Of a stretch of 64,000 bases of DNA, positions 56,426 to 64,000 are shown one piece after another. Origin of the DNA: Arachnopeziza araneosa (lineage: Eukaryota; Ascomycota; Leotiomycetes; Helotiales; Arachnopezizaceae); contig QYAI01000123.1 in NCBI GenBank assembly GCA_003988855.1, positions 16,224 to 80,223 on the forward strand, given 5' to 3'. The notes beneath the pieces are model-generated. The model did not search any database, was not told the DNA's origin, and saw nothing but the letters and a program-made list of their open reading frames with translations. The position numbers and the translations under genes were made by a program. Position 1 is the stretch's first letter; each line of letters starts with the position of its first letter.

Positions 56426-57253
56426 ATGGCGATTCAGTACGTTCCTGCAACCATCTTTGAATGAGTAGCGGCATCAACACTGACAATTTCTAGCTATTTG
56501 ATTCTCCTGTCACGGCAGGGAAAGGTCGTATGTTCACCCTCGAAACCTCAACGCCCTCAATCTAGCTGACGTCTCTCAGAGATTGGCAAAGTGGTTCACA
56601 ACACTGTCACCAAAGGAAAAAGCAAAGATCATCAAAGATGTCTCTCAACTAGTGTTGGCTCGACGGACAAGAATGTGTAACTTCTTAGAGTACAAAGGTT
56701 GGCATCTTACTCAGAATGCATATCAAACGTTAATATTTTCCAGATTCGAAGATAGTTTACCGTCGTTATGCCTCTCTATTCTTCATTGCCGGCTGCGCGT
56801 CCACAGATAACGAGTTGATCACCCTTGAAATTGTCCATCGCTATGTTGAACAGATGGACAAGTATTACGGAAATGTGTGCGAGGTAGGATATACTAGCTT
56901 AGCCTTGATTTCATGATACTAATGAGGTTGCAGTTAGATATTGTACGTGTTTCAAAATGACTCTCTGTAGCAGCACCCTAACTTGCTCCAGATATTTAAT
57001 TTCCAGAAGGCCTACTTCATTCTAGATGAACTGCTTTTAGCAGGTGAGATGCAAGAGAGTAGCAAGAAGAATGTTCTGAGGGTGATATCGGCACAAGACT
57101 CGATAGAAGATACAGAGGTACGTCGACAATGCTTCAGTTCTAGAGTTCCGACAAGAGTTGGGCTGGTGTCCCTCTAGACTACCCACTTCCTCTCAAACAC
57201 TGACACCGCTGCTCCCAAACCAGGTCGACGAGGAGGTCACAAAAATCATGTGA
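56426..57253 (+). CDS. APS1: AP-1 clathrin adaptor sigma subunit
   Basis: Seven exons in 828 bp: 56426-56436 (11 nt), 56494-56527, 56580-56697, 56744-56883, 56934-56942 (9 nt), 56992-57117 and 57224-57253. They total 156 codons (155 aa), the family length. Pieces read MAIHYLILLSRQGKV, RLAKWFTTLSPKEKAKI, ARRTRMCNFLEYKDSKIVYR, RYASLFFIAGCAST, ELITLEIVHRYVEQMDKYYG, NVCELDIIFNFQKAYFILDE, LLLAGEMQESSKKNVLRVIS and end VDEEVTKIM. The start MAIHYLILLSRQGK rather than an AP-2 type start supports AP-1. The small subunit stabilises the adaptor core and helps recognise dileucine cargo at the trans-Golgi network and endosomes. All junctions have GT..AG; the 9-nt exon encodes LDI. Confidence 0.94.
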
Positions 57254-58318
57254 AATATGACTTCATACATACACAAACTAGTCCTGTTAGCGTTTGGACT
57301 GGCAATATACATCAAGTTCAACAGACGTATAGATTCTATGTCCTTTTGCTAATTGACTGTTCTTACTCGTCTAGGGCGATGAAGGGCTGATGAATACCCT
57401 TATGGAAGTTGGTTTAATCGAATAACTTCTCATCTAATTCCTCGTATTTTATGTTGGAGCATCCGCCAATTACCGCAGCTTGTTGGCCATTCTAGACTGC
57501 GTACTTGAAGATGTTTTGGCGCTAGCCAACAGAGGATTTTGGGATGAACATGTCTTGCTAATGGAATGATGACAAGCTGGATATCACGATCCCGGCTCTT
57601 GAGTCTGCTCTCTTAGCTTTTCACCCAAGAGCAAGACCTTGTCAGTTCCAATAGTTCATTGGTAATATCGAAGGCTTAGAAAGAGTAATGACATTTCTCA
57701 GATCATAGATACACAGTCTATCTCCACATATCGTTGCGCATCATGCTTGTGACTTCAGTACTTCACTTCTCATGCCTTATCAAATCAATATGTGGCGCGT
57801 GGATCAAATAATTGGCTTCCGATGTTTCTGCTTACGTGATATGTGACTAATAACAGTTGCGAACGTCTCCTGTTATAGCGCGACCTCACCTTCAACATCC
57901 TCGTCATTGCTCAATCTTCATCTAACTCAACTCTAACAGCTGAGTTCCCTAATGTCTTTTATCTGCTAGACGTAAGTCTAGCTCGAGAGCAAATTGATTC
58001 ATCCTCCGTTGCCAGCGTGAGGAGAAATCAACCTTTGAATCTCAAGCCAAAGCAGATCCGTCAAACAACAGCCTTCCAACCCTCCCCGCTGCAATTGCAG
58101 TTGGCGCGAAGATACGTTACATCTTCATCTATTGCGCGCTATCACAGAGAACAAGTCCCTGGTTGTCAGTTCACGAGTCTGCAAGGTCATCATCTTAGAC
58201 AGGAAACTCGGTCCTGTCGCCACAGGCTTCGCCTCATTTCCCACCACATTTGTCTTCATCATCCTGATCGCGTTGATAAGAACAAATCTAGTTTTCAGGA
58301 CTCCTACCTATCTGAAAA
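57254..58318. other. intergenic, MAF1 upstream region; no gene seen
   Basis: 1.06 kb between tandem plus-strand genes. A 101-codon frame at 58017-58322 overlaps the MAF1 start and is probably an upstream leader frame; no domain. Confidence 0.5.
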
Positions 58319-59329
58319 ATGAAGTTTCTTCCACTTCCTGATCTGGACGACATAAATAGCGCTCTCAACTTCGAAACACCTGAGTTGCGTATGATTGGCG
58401 GTTGCGACATCTACACTACGAAGGCTGCAGGTTCGGATAAGAAACTTTATCGAAATATCGAAAACTCATTGGAATCGCAATATGAATCTCTCCTGCGATT
58501 GTCAGCCTCTGTATCGCCTCCCAGCGATTCGGGACCATCTCCTATGAACCTTGCTCGACCCAGTCCATTCGGGCCACTGAATCAGGTATCGAGTCGTCGT
58601 ACATTTGCATATCTTATCGCTACCCTGAATGCAAGCCATCCCGATTATGATTTCTCACACATTCTCAGACCCACGGATTTTCGGAAAGAACGCAGTTTGA
58701 AAGCTGTGATTAATACTATCGATTCTACCCTTTACAATCTGAGGCCGACTTCAGGTATGACACTCCATGTTCCATTGCAGATAGGTTATGCTACAACTTC
58801 TTCTGCACCATCAACAACTCAGATGTGGGGACCTCAGATGTGGTCAATTATAGACAAGGAGATGACTCTTAAGACATGTAGTGTGTACTGTTGGGCACCT
58901 CCAGATGAGCCCTTTGACGGTGATGAAGGTTCGATCTGGAGCCTCAACTATTTCTTTTTCAATAAGGAGTTAAAGCGGGTAGCTTACATTTATGTTCGTG
59001 CCGTACCCGTTATGACACATAGTCCTAGACAACACAACAGGATGGCAGAAAAGATTCTTAACCACTATGACTCAGGCGCAACTAAGCGGGCTAAATATTG
59101 GCTAGGCGCTCAAGCTGCAAACGTCACAACTGATGAAGACGCAGAAATGACACTAGGAACTAGTGATGCTGATATGGATTTGGATGAAGTTGATATTCTT
59201 TTTGACGGTGACGAATTTTGCGACGATTATGACAATCTACTAGGTGATGAGTCGGATGAACAAGAATACAAAGGTTATGTCAGAGGAGTAAGCGAAGACA
59301 TTGCTGCTTCGATGGATATGGACTTGTAA
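58319..59329 (+). CDS. MAF1: Maf1, repressor of RNA polymerase III
   Basis: A single exon of 336 aa. The three conserved Maf1 boxes are present: A box MKFLPLPDLDDINSALNFET with GGCDIYTTKAAGSDKKLYRN and LESQYESLLRLSAS; B box SSRRTFAYLIATLNASHPDY with DFSHILRPTDFRKERSLKAV; C box MWSIIDKEMT, CSVYCWAPPDEPF and GSIWSLNYFFFNKELKRVAY. The Ser/Pro stretch between A and B (SVSPPSDSGPSP) is the usual phosphorylated linker. The C-terminal 70 residues are very acidic (DADMDLDEVDILFDGDEF). Maf1 is dephosphorylated under stress and binds Pol III to shut down tRNA and 5S rRNA synthesis. It is the last gene before the AT-rich block, about 300 bp away. Confidence 0.96.
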   Translation: MKFLPLPDLDDINSALNFETPELRMIGGCDIYTTKAAGSDKKLYRNIENSLESQYESLLRLSASVSPPSDSGPSPMNLARPSPFGPLNQVSSRRTFAYLIATLNASHPDYDFSHILRPTDFRKERSLKAVINTIDSTLYNLRPTSGMTLHVPLQIGYATTSSAPSTTQMWGPQMWSIIDKEMTLKTCSVYCWAPPDEPFDGDEGSIWSLNYFFFNKELKRVAYIYVRAVPVMTHSPRQHNRMAEKILNHYDSGATKRAKYWLGAQAANVTTDEDAEMTLGTSDADMDLDEVDILFDGDEFCDDYDNLLGDESDEQEYKGYVRGVSEDIAASMDMDL

Positions 59330-59489
59330 ATGTAAATATTTGTTTTAATACTATTTTTTAGATATACAATTAATAATTATTGTCACGAGACCAATTTGGA
59401 AGCTTAGAAGCAGCTTTATTTAGACCATTCTAAACTAAAGGAGAAAAAAGCAAAAAGCTTTAAGTTCTATAGTAAGTTTGTTTACTTTA

Positions 59490-59620
59490 GATGGTGGGAA
59501 CAAAAATTGGTGTGGTTGTAAAAAGATGGATTCTTGATTCTATGAGAAGCGGCTATTTTATGTCCGCCTAGCTCGGTCACATGACTGTCGCATCTGACAG
59601 TCGTGTAAGAGTGAATAATC
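59490..59620. repeat. dispersed repeat, less mutated copy A
   Basis: It aligns by eye with 61748-61870 over about 120 bp (shared words GAACAAA, TTGTAAAAA, GCCTAGCT, ACTGTCGCAT, GTAAGAGT). It retains TpC and GpA at normal frequency. Contains an imperfect inverted repeat at 59580-59605. Confidence 0.8.
59578..59607. repeat. imperfect inverted repeat (hairpin) in copy A
   Basis: Arms CATGACTGTC (59580-59589) and GACAGTCGTG (59596-59605) pair at nine of ten positions around the 6-nt loop GCATCT. Confidence 0.75.
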
Positions 59621-60136
59621 TCGTAACAGAAGTGCCTTTCTAAAGAAAAAACTCTTATGTTCTTATAAGAAAAAATACTGCTAATTAAAGAGCTTTTACA
59701 CTTGTTATTACTTCTTGCTTTGTTTGTTATTACTTTTTTTAAACTTTTAGTTTAACACTACTATAGATGCTTAATAGCTAATTTATAGCTAGTATAAGCT
59801 GCTATAGTACTAAAGTAAAGCAAAGTTAAATAATTAGTATAGCTAATTTTACTAATTATACTGTAAGCTATATAGTATATAACTTAAGTGTTTGTAGTTT
59901 AGTTAGCTTACTAGTAAACTATCGTAAAATTTTAGTTAATTTTCTAGCTAGAAATTTAGCTAGTTTACTAGTAAGCTATTAAAGAAATTTAGTTGTATTA
60001 CTAGTAGCATAGTGTTAAATTTTAGTTATTTAGCTAAATTTATTAGTAGTGTTTGTATTACTAGTATTTTTGCTACTAGTGTTTTTATTACTAGTTTTGT
60101 GTAATAGTTAAGCTAAAGTACATTTAGTGTAATAAG

Positions 60137-60262
60137 CAGAATATCACGTGAACTGAATGTCATGTGTGGACAGCACGAGCGACAGGACTTCATTTCCGAA
60201 GTGTAAAGAATAAGAGGCACATTTAGAGTTTATTCGAACTAAGGCTAGAAAGAAGTTTACTG
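60137..60262. other. patch of ordinary composition inside the AT-rich block
   Basis: About 125 bp with frequent TC, GA, GG and CC, for example TCACGTGAAC and GGACAGCACGAGCGACAGG, flanked on both sides by depleted sequence. It has no long frame. It contains the palindrome TCACGTGA. Confidence 0.7.
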
Positions 60263-61747
60263 CACACTTTACTTGTGTAGTTTTTTTTTTTTTCTTTTTT
60301 TTTCTTTGTAGCTAGCTTATAAACTAAACATACTTAAACTATTAACGTACTTTTATATACTTTTTAACTAGCTATATTTGTGTTTGTGCTGTTACAATAA
60401 AAGAGTTATACTTAGATACTGCGTAAAGCAAGCAAAACTAAGTTAGCTTAAAGTAACAAAACAGCTAATTTGCAGCGCAATTATATTTTCGCTATTAAAG
60501 CAAAACTAGCTAAAACTGTTTAATAATTAGTTTAATAATTAGTTTAAAGCAAAATTTAACAAGAAAAAACTTTAAACTATATAAACAAAACTTATTGTAT
60601 AAAAGCACTTTAAATTACATACTAAATAAGACATAAAAAGCTAGCTTGCTTAATACTGTGTAACGCTAAAACAACACTAAATTAGAAAAGCAAAAAAAGT
60701 TTAAAATATAAACAAAACTAGCGTACAAGTTAAAGTTTTTTCTTTTAAACAAGTAGTTATTTTATACTTTTTTACAAAGCTATTGTTATAAGATTATTTA
60801 CGCAAACATAATAATAAGTTGCATTAAACAATAGTAGCTTGCTTTTATTATGCGTTATTACTAATAATTTTAGTAAATAAAAACATATTTCTTTAGTACA
60901 CTGTTATATTAAATTGCATATAGTTGCTTAGACTATATAACTTGTTAAAGTTTAAGTTAAAGTATTTTACATCTTGCAGTTTTTATTTTGTGTTACTAAC
61001 TTTAGCATTGTTAGCAGTAGTAGTGCTAAAGTTTAGTAAAAAGTTAAAAATATGTTTTTGCAAAAGTGTTTGCTAACGTAGTACTTTTGCTACAATTTAA
61101 GCAATTCTAGCAGCATTATAGTTTATTAGTGTAAATTAATTTAAGTTACTACTTTTACTTATTGTAGCTAGTGTTTGCTAAGTAAATTGCTTTAGTAGTT
61201 TAGTTAAGTTAATAATTTTTAAAAAGTACTAAAGCAAGTTTAAGTTTAGTTTTAAAGTTACTATTGTGTTAGCAGTAAATAGTGTTTAAAGTAATAACAA
61301 TTTCAAATTTAACTAACTAGTACAAATTTAATTTACTTTTTTTTTTTTGTTAGTATTATTAATAAAAAAAAAGTATTTGCTTATAACTTTGTTAAAGTTT
61401 AACTACTAAGCTAGAAATTACAAAGCAATTAATTGTTAAACGCTTTTTTTTTGTTACTAATGTTAGTAAGCAGCTTTAACACTAAGTTCGCAGCTTTGTA
61501 AATTTACTGTTGCAACTTTTTACTAATAAAGTTACTAATAAAAGCTTGCAATTGCAAAGCAAGTTAGTTAGCTTTTATAGAAGTTATTAATATAGTGCTA
61601 ATTAGTAGCTAACTAATTGCGCAGTGTTAAGTTATAAGCTAGTTGCTAAATAAGCAATGCTTTTAAAAGTTAATTAAGTATAAGTATAGTAATTAATAAT
61701 TTAAAATGTAAAATTAAAAATCTAAGTATAGTTGTGCTACTAAATTA

Positions 61748-61870
61748 GTAAGAACAAATTGTAGTGTAGTTGTAAAAAAATGCATTTTTAATTTTATAAA
61801 AAGCAGCTATTTATGTTTGCCTAGCTTCGTTACATAACTGTCGCATATAACAGTTATGTAAGAGTAAATT
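61748..61870. repeat. dispersed repeat, heavily mutated copy B
   Basis: Counterpart of 59490-59620 in direct orientation, 2.26 kb downstream. Most differences from copy A are C>T after T, or G>A before A. Ends of the repeat are not sharp. Confidence 0.8.
61830..61861. repeat. perfect 12-bp inverted repeat (hairpin) in copy B
   Basis: Arms TTACATAACTGT (61830-61841) and ACAGTTATGTAA (61850-61861) are perfectly complementary around an 8-nt spacer. It occupies the same place as the copy A hairpin. Confidence 0.85.
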
Positions 61871-64000
61871 AGCACTAGCTTAGTATACTTTAAAACTTAA
61901 CAACTTTTAGCAAAGTAAATTAAAGTTTTACAATTAAAGTAATACTACTTAAGTACAAGCACTAACAAGACGCTTTAAAGACTTTTTTACTATAGTATTA
62001 CAAAAGCTGCAAGCTAAAAAATACACTGTTACTAATACTAAAAACAATTGCAATGTATAGTTATACATTGCTACTGTAATAAAACATGCAAAAGCAGCTA
62101 AATTAAACAAGCTAATTTAACAATTGTTACAATTATATAATAACATTAACTTAGCACTACAGTTATACATTACTTAGCTTACTAAAGCTACATTACTGCG
62201 TAATTTTATAAAAAAAGTATTAAGCAAGCAAAACGCGTAAAAAAACATACTGCTGTAGTTAGCTTGTTTTAACTTAAACTGTAATTCTTGCAGTAGTGCT
62301 TTTAGAAAAAACAACACTTGCTAGTATACTTTAAGTAGTTAGCGTTTTTTATTTAACAATTGTTATTTTATTTAACTGTATAACTATAATAAAAACTAAT
62401 TTTTTACTTTTTTATTATAAAATACTACTAATACTGTTAAACTAAAAGTACTAATGCTAAGTTAGCTAACGTATAGTTACTTCGCTTAAAGCTTAAAAAA
62501 CAAAAACTAAAACAAATTAAAAAAGTTTAATTTTACTTTAACAAGCTAGCTTTTAAATAGCTATATAGCAAACACACTAAGCAGCAGTAACTTTTAGCGC
62601 TACTAACGCTTTAAAAAGTATAATAAAGCTAACTATAGTTAAAATAATTACTACAATGTTTTTAAAAATAACGCTAAAAAAAAAAGTAACTAATAAAAAA
62701 AAATACATTACTTGCAAAACTATTAAACTACTAACTATTAGTAAAAAAAATTATAAAAACAATAACATTAATAACAGCATTAATAGTGCTATAATAGTAC
62801 TTATTATTAATAAATTAACATTATAGTGTTAAAAGTACTAGTGTTTTTTTTTTTTAATTTTAACTTTTTAAGCATATATATACTAATTTGTATGCAATAC
62901 TTTTTAGTATACTAACTTTTACACTAAAAGCTACTGCTAAAGCTTTTTTTGTTATTGTCGCAGTACTTTAAAATACAAACAATGTATAGCAAAGTATTAC
63001 TAGCTACACTTACGCTACTGCTAACGTTTAGCATACTTCTAATAGCACTAACTATAAAGTATGCATAAATACTAAATGTTTTTGTTTATTAGTAGCTTAA
63101 AAATAGCTATTTACAAATAAGTTAGTAACTTAAAACTAGTTATAATTTACTGCAGTTAAAAAACTAAAAGCTTTAATGCTTTTGTTAAAACAAGCTACTT
63201 TTTATTTTTACTTAGTTAGTACTATAGTATTAAAAAAAGTAAAAATTACTACTTAAGTTATTAACAAACTAAGCTTAAATCTGTTAATAAGCAATAAGTT
63301 TTTGTACTTATACAGTGTAACTATTTACATGTTTAACAAAATTATAACACTACAAGCATGTTTAAACTTAACAGTTTTTTTTAAATTTTACTATTGTAAA
63401 AAAAAAGTAACTTTAAAAGTTACTACTTAAAAGCAAACAGTAATTTTACTACTATTTAGTTTTTAAGTAGTAGTAAACTATACATTAGTTTTACTAAACT
63501 AAAATTATATGTTCTAAGCTAAACTTAAATATAGCGCTATTAACGCTATAGTACAAAAGTGTTATATAATTACTGTAGTTAATTAACAAAACAAACACAT
63601 AGTTATTTTTGTTAACGCTAAGCTAAAAACTTTAACTAAATACAAAGAAAACAGCTGTTTTGCTTTTATAGCTTTAGCTTTAGTAACGCGACTTAATACT
63701 AATTTAGTTAATACTTTTAGCTTTAGCAATAATTTTTTTTTAGTGCTTAAAATATTAAAGCTTTTTAATATTTTAAATATTAAACTATTAAATAAAGTTT
63801 ATATATGTTAGCGCTTAAACTTAAACATAACTGTTAAGTTTACTAGCTTAGTTAAGAAGTTTAGTAACTACTTTAAAAAAAAAGCTTTATTGTACTACTT
63901 ATAAACAAACGCATAAAAATACTACTAATTAATAGCTAGAAAAAAACTAAAGTAGCTTTAAAGTACTATTTTTTTAGCGTTAAAAATTGTAAACTACTTA

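Larger units (their letters stand above)
59330..64000. other. AT-rich, gene-free block with depleted TpC/CpC
   Basis: From about 59640 to the right edge the DNA is strongly AT-rich, with no open frame worth calling on either strand. Homopolymer and short A/T runs are frequent. The dinucleotides TC, GA, CC and GG are nearly missing, while CA, TG, AC, GT, GC, AG and CT are common. In 62041-64000 I count about a dozen TC or GA and no CC or GG. Earlier parts (59640-61000) show the same bias less completely. The block contains one repeat pair (59485-59620 and 61735-61875) and one patch of ordinary composition (60137-60262). It may be a relic of repeats, a centromere-like or subtelomeric block; the window does not show which. 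Confidence 0.85.

Noticed and set aside
59555..59620. tRNA or tRNA-derived SINE around TAGCTCGGT and the hairpin
   Set aside because: The words resemble a D-loop box A, but no acceptor stem or proper T-arm can be formed and the anticodon-arm loop has the wrong size.
59640..64000. Ordinary CpA-directed RIP as the explanation of the AT-rich block
   Set aside because: CpA and TpG remain common there, while TpC, GpA, CpC and GpG are the missing steps. CpA-type RIP would have removed CpA/TpG first.
1..64000. Secondary-metabolite cluster or CRISPR/prophage-like system
   Set aside because: No polyketide, peptide-synthetase or terpene backbone gene and no regularly spaced repeat array is present; the FacA adenylating enzyme and the oxygenase relic are not a cluster.
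59640..64000. Telomere end at the right edge
   Set aside because: No TTAGGG or CCCTAA tandem repeats are seen, so a chromosome end is not shown.

Overview
The window looks like nuclear DNA of a filamentous ascomycete (Pezizomycotina). It holds 23 protein genes that are intact or run off the left edge, plus one clear pseudogene. Genes are about 2.5 kb apart on both strands. Most introns are 43-60 bp with GT..AG ends, and the genes are ordinary single-copy eukaryotic housekeeping genes. The class cannot be fixed from sequence alone; a leotiomycete is my guess, weakly held.

Layout, left to right. 1-12 kb: the 3' end of mitochondrial GrpE (Mge1), an unrecognised 677-aa protein, a small conserved Ser/Pro-rich protein, an ADAM-type membrane metalloprotease, and acetyl-CoA synthetase (FacA) with a low-complexity upstream region. 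13-26 kb: a MABP1/WDR62-like WD40 protein, the mitochondrial respiratory-growth factor Rrg9, a decayed MpaB-type (DUF2236) oxygenase pseudogene, calcipressin, RNA polymerase II subunit Rpb3, and the mitochondrial dicarboxylate carrier Dic1 divergent from mitochondrial phenylalanyl-tRNA synthetase. 27-44 kb: a potassium-channel-beta-like aldo-keto reductase, snoRNP protein Nhp2, QCR8 divergent from prohibitin Phb1, a DUF676 lipase, exonuclease Rex3, clamp-loader subunit Rfc5, an Air1/2-like zinc-knuckle protein and Orm1/2. 44-59 kb: a 2.9 kb spacer, a 1373-aa mostly disordered protein with repeated short motifs, an unrecognised membrane protein, the KEOPS kinase Bud32, the glutamate-cysteine ligase modifier subunit, AP-1 sigma, and Maf1.

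From about 59.64 kb to the right edge the sequence is very AT-rich and has no gene. Its composition is peculiar: C is almost never found after a pyrimidine (TpC and CpC, or GpA and GpG on this strand, nearly vanish), while CpA/TpG stays common. Two diverged copies of one repeat inside this block differ mainly by TpC>TpT and GpA>ApA changes. That points to C-to-T mutation with a 5'-pyrimidine preference rather than the classical CpA-directed RIP signature. I rate this the most interesting signal in the window.

The genes do not form a biosynthetic cluster. Several serve mitochondria (Mge1, Rrg9, Dic1, Msf1, Qcr8, Phb1) and several are divergently paired, but most neighbours are functionally unrelated. 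Many gene models depend on very short exons (5, 9, 11, 24, 26, 27, 30 nt) that I placed by reading splice signals and family conservation; these joins are inferences from sequence, not transcript evidence.
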